Made by a program: the position numbers and the translations under genes. Under the pieces are notes generated by a model. It was given only the letters and a program-made list of their open reading frames with translations. It was not told the DNA's origin and did no database searches. A stretch of 64,000 nucleotides of DNA from Pseudomonadota bacterium (lineage in GTDB: Bacteria > Pseudomonadota > Alphaproteobacteria > Rhodobacterales > Rhodobacteraceae), in the NCBI GenBank assembly GCA_020161615.1, contig JAIUPD010000008.1, positions 124,001-188,000 of the forward strand, in the 5' to 3' direction. Positions 30,866 to 40,190 of this stretch are shown here, one piece after another (positions within the stretch are counted from its first letter, which is position 1; every line of letters begins with the position of its first letter).

Positions 30866-31683
30866 AGACTGCTCTCCGCCTGGCCGGGGTGATCGGCGAT
30901 CCCGTCGCCCACAGCCGCTCGCCCCGCCTGCACGGCCATTGGCTGGCCCGCTACGGGATCGAGGGGCATTACGTCCCGCTGCATGTCCGGCCGGAGGATC
31001 TGCGCGACACGCTGCGCCTCTTGCCGAAGCTGGGTTTCGTCGGCCTCAACGTCACCATCCCGCACAAGCATGACGCCCTGGCGCTGGCCGACCGGGTCAC
31101 GCCGCTGGCCGACCGGATCGGCGCGGCGAACACGCTCCTTTTCACCGAGAATGGGATCGAGGCCGACAATACCGACGCCTATGGCTTCACCCAGAATATC
31201 CTCGACGCGCAGCCGGGCTGGGCGCCCCGTACGGTGGCGCTGGTCGGCGCGGGCGGGGCCTCGCGCGCGGTGATCGTGGCGCTGCTGGATCAGGGCGCGA
31301 CCGAGATCCGGCTCACCAACCGCACCCAGGCCCGGGCCGAGGAGCTGACCGGCGATTTCGGCGCGGCGGTCAAGATTGTGCCCTGGGACCAGCGCGCCGC
31401 CATGCTGGACGGCTGCGACACGCTGATCAACGGCACCGCCATGGGGATGACCGGCAACCCGCCGCTGGACCTGCCGCTCGACGCCTTGCCGCAGGCCGCC
31501 ATCGTCACCGATCTGGTCTATGCGCCGCTGGAAACGCCGCTGCTGGCCGCCGCCCGCGCCCGGGGCAATCCCTGCGTCGACGGGCTGGGCATGCTGCTGC
31601 ATCAGGCCGCGCCCGGGTTCGAACGCTGGTTCGGCGTCCGGCCCGAGGTGGACGCCACGCTACGCCGGGCGGTTCTGGGATGA
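30862..31683 (+). CDS. aroE: Shikimate dehydrogenase (NADP)
   Basis: 273 aa. The substrate motif GDPVAHSRSPRLH at residues 12-24, catalytic lysine in NVTIPHK, NADP fold LVGAGGASRAV and NRT loop are all present. It reduces 3-dehydroshikimate to shikimate in aromatic amino acid synthesis. The ATG overlaps the maf stop (ATGA). Confidence 0.95.
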   Translation: MKTALRLAGVIGDPVAHSRSPRLHGHWLARYGIEGHYVPLHVRPEDLRDTLRLLPKLGFVGLNVTIPHKHDALALADRVTPLADRIGAANTLLFTENGIEADNTDAYGFTQNILDAQPGWAPRTVALVGAGGASRAVIVALLDQGATEIRLTNRTQARAEELTGDFGAAVKIVPWDQRAAMLDGCDTLINGTAMGMTGNPPLDLPLDALPQAAIVTDLVYAPLETPLLAAARARGNPCVDGLGMLLHQAAPGFERWFGVRPEVDATLRRAVLG

Positions 31684-32276
31684 GCCTGGTCCTCGGCCTC
31701 ACTGGCTCCATCGGCATGGGCAAATCCACCACCGCCGGCTTTTTCCGCGAGGCTGGCGTGCCGGTCTGGGATGCCGATGCCGAGGTGCATGCGCTCTACG
31801 CAAAGGGCGGCGCTGCCGTCGCGCCGATTGCCGCGCTGCACGCCGCCGCGGTCAGGGACGGCGCCATCGACCGTGCCGCGCTGCGCGACTGGATCGCCGC
31901 CGATGCCAGTGCGCTGAAACGGATCGAGGGCGTGGTTCACCCGCTCGTCGGCCAGTCCCGCGCCGATTTCATCGCCGCGCATGCGGACAAGCCCCTCGTC
32001 GTGGTCGATGTGCCGCTGCTGTTCGAGACGGGCGGCGAGCGATATGTCGACCGCACCCTCGTCGTCAGCGCCCCGCCCGAGGTGCAGCGCGCCCGGGTCC
32101 TGGCCCGGCCCGGCATGACCGAGGCGCATTTGCAGACGATCCTGTCCAAGCAGATGCCCGATGCCGAGAAACGCGCCCGCGCCGATCATGTCATCGAGAC
32201 GCTGACCCTCGACCAGACCCGCGCGGCGGTGCAAGGTCTGATTGCCGAGCTGACCGGAGGCAGAAGCGATGCGTGA
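31680..32276 (+). CDS. coaE: Dephospho-CoA kinase
   Basis: 198 aa. P-loop GLTGSIGMGKST starts at residue 5, followed by DADAEVHALY and the lid-region VDVPLLFETG. It phosphorylates the 3'-hydroxyl of dephospho-CoA, the last step of CoA synthesis. It is the third gene of the maf operon and overlaps aroE by 4 bp. Confidence 0.95.
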   Translation: MSLVLGLTGSIGMGKSTTAGFFREAGVPVWDADAEVHALYAKGGAAVAPIAALHAAAVRDGAIDRAALRDWIAADASALKRIEGVVHPLVGQSRADFIAAHADKPLVVVDVPLLFETGGERYVDRTLVVSAPPEVQRARVLARPGMTEAHLQTILSKQMPDAEKRARADHVIETLTLDQTRAAVQGLIAELTGGRSDA

Positions 32277-32961
32277 AATCGTCCTCGACACCGAAACCAC
32301 CGGCTTCGAGCCCTCCGAAGGCCACCGTCTGGTCGAGATCGGGGCGGTCGAACTCTTCAACCACATGCCGACCGGGCAGCATTACCACCAATACATCAAC
32401 CCCGAGCGCGACATGCCGGAGGAAGCCTTCAACGTGCATGGGCTCTCCGAGGAATTCCTGCGCCCGCAGCCGAAATTCGCCGAGGTGGGGCGCGCGTTCC
32501 TCGACTTCGTGGACGGCGCCAAGCTGGTGATCCACAACGCCGCCTTCGACATGAAATTCCTGAATTTCGAATTGGAGCGGGCCGGTTTTCCGCGTCTGAA
32601 GGTCGAGGTGGTCGATACGCTGGCCATCGCCCGGCGCAAATATCCGGGTTCTCCCGCCTCGCTCGACGCGCTCTGCCGGCGCTTCGGCATCGACAATTCG
32701 GCCCGGACGCTGCACGGCGCGCTTCTCGACTCGCAGATCCTGGCCGAGGTCTATCTGGAACTGATGGGCGGCCGTCAGCCCGATTTCGGCTTGGCCACCA
32801 GCGGCGGCGGGCGCAATGCGGGGCCGGTGGATACCGCCTGGCGGGCCCGGCCGCGGCCGACCCCCCTGCCCCCGCGGTTGACCGAGGCCGAGGCCGCCGC
32901 CCATGCCGCCTTCGTTGCCGGGATGGGCGAGGCGGCGATCTGGAAGCGGTATGAAAGCTGA
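32269..32961 (+). CDS. dnaQ: DNA polymerase III epsilon subunit (proofreading exonuclease)
   Basis: 230 aa. Exo I motif with D7 and E9 (LDTETTGFE), Exo II in IHNAAFDMKFL and Exo III-epsilon with HGALLDSQ complete a DEDDh 3'-5' exonuclease. The C-terminal part (about 185-230) is the segment that binds the polymerase alpha subunit. It overlaps coaE by 8 bp and the following flavoprotein gene by 11 bp. Confidence 0.95.
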   Translation: MREIVLDTETTGFEPSEGHRLVEIGAVELFNHMPTGQHYHQYINPERDMPEEAFNVHGLSEEFLRPQPKFAEVGRAFLDFVDGAKLVIHNAAFDMKFLNFELERAGFPRLKVEVVDTLAIARRKYPGSPASLDALCRRFGIDNSARTLHGALLDSQILAEVYLELMGGRQPDFGLATSGGGRNAGPVDTAWRARPRPTPLPPRLTEAEAAAHAAFVAGMGEAAIWKRYES

Positions 32962-34123
32962 CGCGCTGGTCATCGGCGCCGGTCCCGCCGGGCTGATGGC
33001 CGCCGATCGCCTGCTGGCCGCCGGATGCTCCGTGCTGCTGGCCGAGGCCAAGCCCTCCCCCGCGCGAAAGCTGCTGATGGCGGGGAAGTCCGGCCTCAAC
33101 ATCACCAAGGACGAGGGATTTGAGGCGTTCCTCGCCGCCTATGCCGAGGCCGCCGACTGGCTGCGCCCGATGCTGGCGGCTTTCGGCCCGGCCGAGGTTC
33201 AGGACTGGATGCGCGGCCATGGGCAGGCGGTGTTCACCGGCTCGTCAGGCCGGGTGTTCCCCAAGGCGATGAAGGCCTCGCCCCTGTTGCGCGCCTGGCT
33301 CGGGGATCTGTCGGGGCGCGGCCTCGACCTGCGGGCGCGCTGGCGCTGGACCGGGGCGGGCTTCGACACGCCGGAGGGGCCGGTCCGCGTGACGGCCAAG
33401 GCCACCGTGCTCGCGCTGGGGGGCGCCAGCTGGGCGCGGCTGGGGTCCGACGGGGGCTGGGCGCCGGTTCTGGCCGTGCGCGGCGTCGCGCTGGCGCCGT
33501 TCCAGCCAGCGAATATGGGGTTCCGGGTCGCATGGTCGGCGCATATGGCCCGGCATTTCGGCCAGCCGCTGAAGAACATCGCCCTGATCGCCGGCGCCCA
33601 ACGGGTGCGGGGCGAGGCGGTGATCTCGGCCAAGGGGCTGGAGGGCGGCGGGATCTATGCCGTGAGCCGCGCCCTGCGTGAGGGGGCGGCGCTCAGGATC
33701 GACCTCTTGCCCGACCTCGACGCGGCGGCGCTGGTGGAGCGCTTGGCGAAGCGGCCGAAGGGTGAGACGGCGGCCAATACCCTGCGCAAGCTCGGCCTGT
33801 CCGATGCCCGGCTGGCGCTGGTGCAAGAATGTGCCCGGCCCCTGCCTTCGGGGCCCGAGGAGCGTGCGGCGCTGCTGAAAGCCCTGCCGGTGCCCCTGCA
33901 AGGGCCGCGGCCGATGGATGAGGCGATCTCGACCGCCGGCGGCATTCCCCGGTCGGAGCTGACCGAAGACCTGATGCTGACACGCGTGCCCGGCTGGTTC
34001 GCGGCGGGCGAGATGCTGGATTGGGAGGCGCCCACGGGCGGCTATCTGCTCACCGCCTGCCTCGCGACCGGGCGCTGGGCGGGCAACGCTGCGGCGCGGT
34101 TCATCCAATCCCGGTCAGGATGA
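32951..34123 (+). CDS. FAD-dependent oxidoreductase, HI0933/YhiN (TIGR03862) family
   Basis: 390 aa. The N-terminal dinucleotide-binding motif is VIGAGPAGLMAADRLLAAG. KPSPARKLLMAGKSGLNIT and the C-terminal GEMLDWEAPTGGYLLTACLATG are the signatures of the HI0933-like flavoproteins (the PP_4765-type subgroup). The reaction is unknown. The ATG lies 11 bp inside dnaQ, suggesting coupled translation. The 3' end overlaps the convergent phosphopantetheinyl transferase gene by 23 bp. Confidence 0.85.
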   Translation: MKADALVIGAGPAGLMAADRLLAAGCSVLLAEAKPSPARKLLMAGKSGLNITKDEGFEAFLAAYAEAADWLRPMLAAFGPAEVQDWMRGHGQAVFTGSSGRVFPKAMKASPLLRAWLGDLSGRGLDLRARWRWTGAGFDTPEGPVRVTAKATVLALGGASWARLGSDGGWAPVLAVRGVALAPFQPANMGFRVAWSAHMARHFGQPLKNIALIAGAQRVRGEAVISAKGLEGGGIYAVSRALREGAALRIDLLPDLDAAALVERLAKRPKGETAANTLRKLGLSDARLALVQECARPLPSGPEERAALLKALPVPLQGPRPMDEAISTAGGIPRSELTEDLMLTRVPGWFAAGEMLDWEAPTGGYLLTACLATGRWAGNAAARFIQSRSG

Positions 34124-34721
34124 AGCCCGCGCCGATGGCGAAGCGCCCTTCCAAGGCCTGACCGGCGCGGAAGGGGCCGACATCGCGCTGCCAGACCGCC
34201 CGGAACACGCCATCGCCCAGCTCGATGGCGAAAGTCTCGAAGCCGAAAAGCTGTTTCGTGACAGGGTATTGTGCCTTGTAGGCGCATTCCTTGGCGCTGA
34301 AGATCAGCCGCGCTGTCCGTCCCTCTACGCCGAGTTTGTCGGGCAACAGCACCGTTTCTCGGACCTCCTCCGGCAGATCCTCATCCAGCTCCAGATCTAC
34401 CCCGACCAGCCCCGGCCCGGTCACGGCCAAGGCCCAGCCGCCCGCATGCGTGATTGACCCCCGCACGCCCTCGGGCCAGACCGGCGCCCGGTCCGGCCCC
34501 ATTGGCAGCGCCACATCGCGGCTCAAAGCCATTCGCGCCGCTGCCCGCCCGGCCGAGAATTCGGCCCGCCGCGCGGGGACCGCCCCGGCCAGCGCGGCCT
34601 CTTCTTCAGGTTTCAAGGAAACACCATCGACCGGCGCGATCCCCAGGGGCACCCCCGGAAACACCGACGCCGCCAGCCCGAGGAGCTGGCGGCGCAGGAA
34701 AGGATCGCCGGGCGCGCTCAC
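34101..34721 (-). CDS. 4'-phosphopantetheinyl transferase (EntD/Sfp type)
   Basis: 206 aa. GVDLELDED carries the magnesium-binding aspartate, and FSAKECAYKAQ the glutamate and lysine of the EntD-type active site. The upstream EFSAGRAAARMAL also matches EntD. It transfers phosphopantetheine from CoA to the serine of carrier domains. It is the last gene of the NRPS/PKS operon; its GTG start overlaps the NRPS stop by 4 bp. It is therefore the likely dedicated activator of S1422 of the NRPS and S1776 of the PKS. Confidence 0.92.
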   Translation of the reverse strand: MSAPGDPFLRRQLLGLAASVFPGVPLGIAPVDGVSLKPEEEAALAGAVPARRAEFSAGRAAARMALSRDVALPMGPDRAPVWPEGVRGSITHAGGWALAVTGPGLVGVDLELDEDLPEEVRETVLLPDKLGVEGRTARLIFSAKECAYKAQYPVTKQLFGFETFAIELGDGVFRAVWQRDVGPFRAGQALEGRFAIGAGFILTGIG

Positions 34722-37700
34722 CCCAGCTTGCTCAGCCGTTCCGCCCGCATCGCCCGGCGCTTGGACATCGCGTCCAGCCGCCCGCGCGCGGCCTCGGCCT
34801 CGACCGCCGGTTCGGGTGCTGCGGCCGGGGCGGCCACCGGCTTCAGCTTGCCGTCGATATGCCCGGCCAGCGCCGAGAGGACCGGGAAGCGGAAGACATC
34901 GGTGATCGACAGGCCGGGCAGCGACAGGCCCTCACGGATCTCGCGATGCGCCTGCACCGCCAGCAGCGAATGGCCGCCCAGCTGGAAGAAATTGTCCGAT
35001 GGCTTCACCTCGGCCACGCCCAGCACCCGCTGCCAGATCGCCGCGATCCGGGCCTGCGTGTCCCCGGCATTGGCCGCGACGGGCGCGGCGATCACCGCCG
35101 GGCGCACCAGCCCGGGCGCGGGCAGCGCCTTGCGGTCAATCTTCTTGTTCGGCGTCAGCGGGAAGCTCTCCAGCCGCACCACGGCCGAGGGGACCATATG
35201 CGCCGGCAGCACCCCGGCCAGCTGCGCCTTCAGCCCGACGGGATCGGCATGACCCAGCACATAGGCCACCAGCCGCACGTCGCCCGGCTGATCCTCGCGC
35301 GCCATGACCACCGATTGCGTGACCCCGGGCAGGGCATCGAGCTGCGTCTCGATCTCGCCTAGCTCGATCCGGTAGCCGCGGATCTTCACCTGATGATCGG
35401 CCCGGCCGAGGAAATCGACCCCGCCATCGGCCCTGAGCCGCACCAGATCGCCGGTGCGATAAAGCCGCTCGCCGCCGATCTCCACGAAGCGTTCCGCCGT
35501 CAGCGCCTCGCGCCGCCAATAGCCGCGCGTGACCCCGGCGCCGCCGATCCAGAGCTCCCCTTCCTGCCCGAGCGGTACGGGGCGTTGGTCCTGATCCAGC
35601 ACATGCAGCGTGGTATTGGCGATGGGCGTGCCGATGCCGACCACCCCCTCGCCACCCTTCGACAGCGCGGTCGTGGACCAGATCGTCGTCTCAGTCGGGC
35701 CGTACATGTTCTGCACCGGCCCGTCGACAATCCCGGCCAGATCGGCCGCCAGCGCGCCCGGCAGCGCCTCGCCGCCCACCATCAGATGTTTCACGTGCGA
35801 CAGCGTGGCGCGGGCCTCGTCATTGCTGGCCAGCATGCGCGCCATCGACGGGGTGCACTGCAGATGCGTCACGCCATGGCGCTGGATCTGCGCGGCCAGC
35901 GAGAAATCGTCCGCCGCCAGCTGTGCCGGCGCGTTCGAGCGCTTCAGGACCTCGGCCAGCGGCCAGAGCCCTTCCAGCACCTGCGACGTGGGGATGCCGT
36001 AATCGATCAGGCAGCCGATCTCGCCCACGCCGATCTTCTTCAGCTGCTCGACCCGGCGCAGGCAATCCTCGACCGTGCCGAACAGGCCGCTGTCTTCGAA
36101 ATAGCGGTTGAACGCATACTCCAGGATCCCGTCCACCTCGTCCTGGCTGAGCGAGCCGAGGTCGATGTCCATCGGGTTGCTGACGCCCTGCGGCTTCTTG
36201 AACGCGGGGAAGGCCCAGGCGTATTGCTTGACCAGCCCGGCGGCGGACAGAAGGTAGCTCTTCATCGGTCCGCGCGCGGTTTCCCGCGCCAGCTCCCGCG
36301 TCCGCGCCACATAGGTGTGCAGCATCAGGGTGACGGTGAAATCCTTGGGATCATGCCCCGCCTTGCGCAGGGCCTCGTGATAGATCCGGATCTTGCCCGC
36401 CACCTCGTCGATGGTCTGGCCCAGCAGATGGGTCAGCACATTGGCGCCGATCTCGCCCGCCTCGCGCCATGTATCGGGGTTGCCGGCGATGGTCAGCCAC
36501 AGCGGCAGTTCCTTCGACACCGGGCGCGGCAGCGATTGCACGGCGCGCATCGTGCCGTTGTGGTCGAATTCCACCGCCTCGCCGCGCCAGAGCTTGCGCA
36601 GCTTGTCGATCGTGTCGAACATCGCCGCCTTGTTGTTCGGAACCGAGTTCTCGGGCCTCAGCACGAAATCGACCGGATGCCAGCCCGAGGCCATGCCCAG
36701 CCCCGCGCGGCCATTGGTCAGGTTGTCGATCACCGCCCATTCCTCGGCGATCCTCAGCGGATGATGCAGCGGCGCCACGCAGGAGCCCGAGCGGACGTCG
36801 ATGTTCTTCGTCACCGCCGCCACCGCCGCTCCGGTCACCGAGGGGTTCGGATAAGGCCCGCCGAAGGCGTGGAAATGGCGTTCCGGCGTCCAGACGGCGC
36901 GGAAGCCGTGCGTATCGGCGAATTTCGCGCCTTCCAGCAGCAATTCGTATTTCTGCGGCCCGGGGCCGTCGTCATTGCCCCAGTAGAACAGGCTGAAATC
37001 CATCTTCTGGTCGAGGATCGGCAGCGAACCGCCCGAGACCATCATCCGGTCCTCGTCCGAGGTCAGCACCAGCTTGAAGCCGCGCGAGAGGGTCCAGAAC
37101 AGTTCCAGCACCGAAATGTCGAAGCTGAGCGAGGTGACGGCCAGCCAGACGCCCGGAGGCTGATGCTGGATTCGGTCATCCATCCCGGCGAAGAAATTCG
37201 CCACATTGCGGTGTTCGACCATCACGCCCTTGGGCAGGCCGGTCGAGCCGGACGTATAGATCAGATAGGCGAGGTTTTCGGGCGCGGCGCCGGTTGCCGG
37301 GTTCGCCTCCGGGGCCGTGGCCAGCCGGGTGTCGGTGTCCAGTACCAGCAATTCGGCGGCATGCGCGGGCAGGGCGTCGATCAGCCCCGATTGCGTGACG
37401 ATCACCGGCGCGCCGCTGTCGGTCAGGAAATGCTGCAAGCGGTCGGCGGGATAGGCGGGATCCATCGGCACATAGGCGCCGCCCGCCTTGAGGATGCCCA
37501 GCGCGCCGATCAGCAGCTCGGGCGAGCGGCGGGTGCAGAGGGCGACCGGCGTATCGGGCGCGATGCCGAGGCCCTGCAGCACATGCGCGACCTTGTTGGC
37601 GCGGGCGTTGAGCTGGGCATAGGTCAGGCTGATCCCTTCAAACACCAGCGCCACGGCATCCGGCGTGCGGGCGGCCTGCGCTTCGAACAGGCGGCTGAGG

Positions 37701-39232
37701 GTCTGGCTGTCGAAATCGCGGGCGGTGGCGTTCAGGCGATCCATGACCGTCCGTTCCGGCGCGCCAATCAGGTCGAGCGCGGCCAGCGGGGCCTCCGTCC
37801 CGGCCAGATGCGCGATCCGCGCGGCGAATAGGTCCAGCGTCGCTTCGTCCATGCGGCCCAGATCGGCCGACAGGACCAACCCCTCGGGTCCCGCGACCAG
37901 GCACAGCGCCGTGCCCTCGATCCGCTCGCCGGTCTCCGACAGGCCCAGTGCCGGGAGGGCCAGTGGCGCCAGCGCCGGGTCGCGGCCGATCAGGTCGCGG
38001 GCATAGGCGGGATGCGTCACCGCCACGGCCATGAGATCCAGGACCGAGGTCTCCAGCGCGCCCAGGCTCTCACCCTCGGGCATCATCGGCAGCCAGCCGG
38101 CGATATAGGCGGGGGCCTGGGCCTGCGCTTCAGCCGTGGCCCGGCCGCGATAGGCCCAGCCGCCCGGCACATAGGCGGCGATCACCGCCGCCGCCCGCGC
38201 CGCCGAAACCTCCGTCAGGGCGCGGGTGGCGATCCCCTGTCCCTGCGCCTTGGCGGCCAGTTCCGAGGGCGCGAAGCCGGTCAGGGCCTTGCGCCACCGT
38301 GCCTCGCCGGGTGCGAGCCGCGCCAAGGCCTCGGTCAGCGTCGGCGCGGGCAGGGGCAGAACCTCGCCCAGCGCCACGACCTCGCGTTCGGGCAAGCCGC
38401 CCAGACAGGTGATCCCGCCCAGACGGACCGCACCGGTGCCGCAGGCGATGACCGGCTCGTCACCGGCCTCCAACACCAGACCCGGCGCACCCTGACCCTC
38501 CACCGCCTCGGCCAGACCCACGGCGAAAACGCCCTTCGCGGTCTCGATCTTCGGCAGGGCCAGCGGGTTCCAATAGCCGCCGTGATCCAGCGCGCGCACC
38601 AGCAGCGCAACCTCAGCCGCCGGTCGCGAGAAATCGAGCCGCGCGGCCAGGGCCGGCCGGTCGTCGCGCTTGCAAAGCGTACGCTGGCTCAGATCCTGCG
38701 CGCGACGGCCGGGGATCCCGGCCTCCAGCGCGCCGACGACGAAGGGGAAACTCTCGATCGCGGCGGCATAGCACCGGGCGTTCAGCGAAATGGCAGTGTC
38801 GTCCGGCGCGATGTCGAACAGCGCCTGTTCGACGATATCGCCCTCATCCACGCCGCCCTCGATCAGATGCCAGGTAATCCCGTGCCGCGCCTCGCCTGCC
38901 ATCAGCGCCCAGACCGGAGCATTGAGCCCGGCATAGCGCGGCAGCGGGCCGTCGTGGAAATTGACCGCGCCCTTGGCCGCGCGGGAAAGCAGCGCCTCGG
39001 GCAGGACCGAGAGGTTGGCGATGGACAGCAGCCAGTCGAACCCGGCCGTCACCCGATCCTCGATCCCCTTGCCGGGGGCGACGACCGGGATGCCCGCGCC
39101 GGTGGCCCAGGCGATGACCTCAGGGTTGCGGCTGGCCACCGTGACGATCCGGTGTCCGCGGCCGGTCAGAACCTTGGCGCATTGCACCAACAGGGATTCG
39201 TTGCCCACCAGGACACATGAAAACGGCGTCAT
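34718..39232 (-). CDS. NRPS: formyltransferase - partial C - A interrupted by LLM - PCP
   Basis: 1504 aa. Order: formyltransferase domain (about 1-300) with N91, H93 (NFHDGPLPRY) and D129 (GGVDEGD), the catalytic triad of methionyl-tRNA-formyltransferase-like enzymes; a roughly 170-aa segment resembling the C-terminal half of a condensation domain, without HHxxxDG; adenylation domain, first part (about 500-735), with YTSGSTGLPKG at about 659; luciferase-like FMN monooxygenase of the MupA/Atu3671 type (about 744-1098); the rest of the A domain with MYGPTETTIW near 1177; and PCP with S1422 in LGGHSL. There is no thioesterase. By hand alignment to GrsA the specificity residues are D-I-L-Q-M-G-M-I-W-K, close to the glycine code. 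The ATG at 39232 has GGAG upstream; a TTG 18 bp earlier is less likely. One nucleotide separates it from the GT2 gene. Confidence 0.9.
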   Translation of the reverse strand: MTPFSCVLVGNESLLVQCAKVLTGRGHRIVTVASRNPEVIAWATGAGIPVVAPGKGIEDRVTAGFDWLLSIANLSVLPEALLSRAAKGAVNFHDGPLPRYAGLNAPVWALMAGEARHGITWHLIEGGVDEGDIVEQALFDIAPDDTAISLNARCYAAAIESFPFVVGALEAGIPGRRAQDLSQRTLCKRDDRPALAARLDFSRPAAEVALLVRALDHGGYWNPLALPKIETAKGVFAVGLAEAVEGQGAPGLVLEAGDEPVIACGTGAVRLGGITCLGGLPEREVVALGEVLPLPAPTLTEALARLAPGEARWRKALTGFAPSELAAKAQGQGIATRALTEVSAARAAAVIAAYVPGGWAYRGRATAEAQAQAPAYIAGWLPMMPEGESLGALETSVLDLMAVAVTHPAYARDLIGRDPALAPLALPALGLSETGERIEGTALCLVAGPEGLVLSADLGRMDEATLDLFAARIAHLAGTEAPLAALDLIGAPERTVMDRLNATARDFDSQTLSRLFEAQAARTPDAVALVFEGISLTYAQLNARANKVAHVLQGLGIAPDTPVALCTRRSPELLIGALGILKAGGAYVPMDPAYPADRLQHFLTDSGAPVIVTQSGLIDALPAHAAELLVLDTDTRLATAPEANPATGAAPENLAYLIYTSGSTGLPKGVMVEHRNVANFFAGMDDRIQHQPPGVWLAVTSLSFDISVLELFWTLSRGFKLVLTSDEDRMMVSGGSLPILDQKMDFSLFYWGNDDGPGPQKYELLLEGAKFADTHGFRAVWTPERHFHAFGGPYPNPSVTGAAVAAVTKNIDVRSGSCVAPLHHPLRIAEEWAVIDNLTNGRAGLGMASGWHPVDFVLRPENSVPNNKAAMFDTIDKLRKLWRGEAVEFDHNGTMRAVQSLPRPVSKELPLWLTIAGNPDTWREAGEIGANVLTHLLGQTIDEVAGKIRIYHEALRKAGHDPKDFTVTLMLHTYVARTRELARETARGPMKSYLLSAAGLVKQYAWAFPAFKKPQGVSNPMDIDLGSLSQDEVDGILEYAFNRYFEDSGLFGTVEDCLRRVEQLKKIGVGEIGCLIDYGIPTSQVLEGLWPLAEVLKRSNAPAQLAADDFSLAAQIQRHGVTHLQCTPSMARMLASNDEARATLSHVKHLMVGGEALPGALAADLAGIVDGPVQNMYGPTETTIWSTTALSKGGEGVVGIGTPIANTTLHVLDQDQRPVPLGQEGELWIGGAGVTRGYWRREALTAERFVEIGGERLYRTGDLVRLRADGGVDFLGRADHQVKIRGYRIELGEIETQLDALPGVTQSVVMAREDQPGDVRLVAYVLGHADPVGLKAQLAGVLPAHMVPSAVVRLESFPLTPNKKIDRKALPAPGLVRPAVIAAPVAANAGDTQARIAAIWQRVLGVAEVKPSDNFFQLGGHSLLAVQAHREIREGLSLPGLSITDVFRFPVLSALAGHIDGKLKPVAAPAAAPEPAVEAEAARGRLDAMSKRRAMRAERLSKLG

Positions 39233-39233
39233 C

Positions 39234-40190
39234 TCAACTCTCCTGCACAAGCCTTTTCGCGGGGCGCGATCCGAAGCTGTGTTTCAGAAGATCGCGGAGA
39301 AAATATGGCGGATTAACCTTGGGTTTGCGTTGCACGAGGACCCGGGCGCCATAGATCCCCAGCCCCGCCACATGCGCCAGCGTCGCCGCCATCGCATAGA
39401 GCCGCCCGTGGTTCTTTTCAAAATAGTACCGGCGTGAGCGGAACCAATACTCGGGCACCCGCCGCCATTCCTTCATCCCCGTGGACACCGAGCCCAGATG
39501 CATGACCCGGCTTTCCACCACATAGACCGTGGGCCAGCCCGCCATCGCCGCCCGGCGGCAGAGGTCGGTTTCCTCGAAGTAGAGGAAGAATGTCTCATCA
39601 AAGAGGCCAATCTGATCCAGGACCTTTTGCCGCATCAGGACCGACGCCCCCGCCAGCCAGTCCACCCGGGTCGTCTGCGTCGGCAGCGGCGGCGCGACGA
39701 TGGCGTTTTTCAGCAGTTTCGACACCGGACCGGTCTTCGCCGCCCCCTCCAACTCGCTGGCGATCGAGGGGAAGCGGAAGGCCGTGGTATGTGGCGCGCC
39801 ATCCTCGCCATGGATATGGCTGCCGGCAAAACCGACCTTGGGGTGGCTGTCCAGATACGCCACCAAGGCGCGGATCGCATCGGGCGCCGGGAAGGCGTCC
39901 GAGTTCAGGATATAGACGTAATCGGGTTTAGACCCGTCCGGCAGCCCGGCCTTGATCCCGACATTGTTGCCCGCGCCATAGCCGCCGTTGCGCCCTGACT
40001 GGATCACCCGCACCCGGAGCCAGTCGCGCGCCGCCTCGCTCATCGCCTCGAAACTGCCGTCCTGGCTGTCGTTGTCGACGATGGTGATGGCGCCCGGGAT
40101 CCCCTCCATGGCGATCAAGGCAGCTTCGGTGGCTTTCAGCGTCATCTCCGCCGTCCGCCAGTTCAGGATCACGCAGAGCACGCTTTTCAT
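39234..40190 (-). CDS. Family 2 glycosyltransferase (rhamnosyltransferase-like)
   Basis: 318 aa. The GT-A nucleotide-binding strand VILNWRTAEM, TIVDNDSQDGSF, the metal site ILNSDAF and the acceptor-side YFEETDLCRRA match the WcaE/RfbF-type GT2 proteins that add rhamnose or other sugars in polysaccharide or glycolipid synthesis. A C-terminal amphipathic stretch may attach it to the membrane. It lies between the PKS (4-bp overlap) and the NRPS (1-bp gap), so it is translated with them. That is unusual and suggests its acceptor is linked to the assembly-line product. Confidence 0.88.
   Translation of the reverse strand: MKSVLCVILNWRTAEMTLKATEAALIAMEGIPGAITIVDNDSQDGSFEAMSEAARDWLRVRVIQSGRNGGYGAGNNVGIKAGLPDGSKPDYVYILNSDAFPAPDAIRALVAYLDSHPKVGFAGSHIHGEDGAPHTTAFRFPSIASELEGAAKTGPVSKLLKNAIVAPPLPTQTTRVDWLAGASVLMRQKVLDQIGLFDETFFLYFEETDLCRRAAMAGWPTVYVVESRVMHLGSVSTGMKEWRRVPEYWFRSRRYYFEKNHGRLYAMAATLAHVAGLGIYGARVLVQRKPKVNPPYFLRDLLKHSFGSRPAKRLVQES

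Noticed and set aside
35393-37831. Open frame of about 812 codons antisense to the NRPS
   Set aside because: It shows the same low-complexity Arg/Gln/Gly composition as other GC-rich shadow frames, with no domains.
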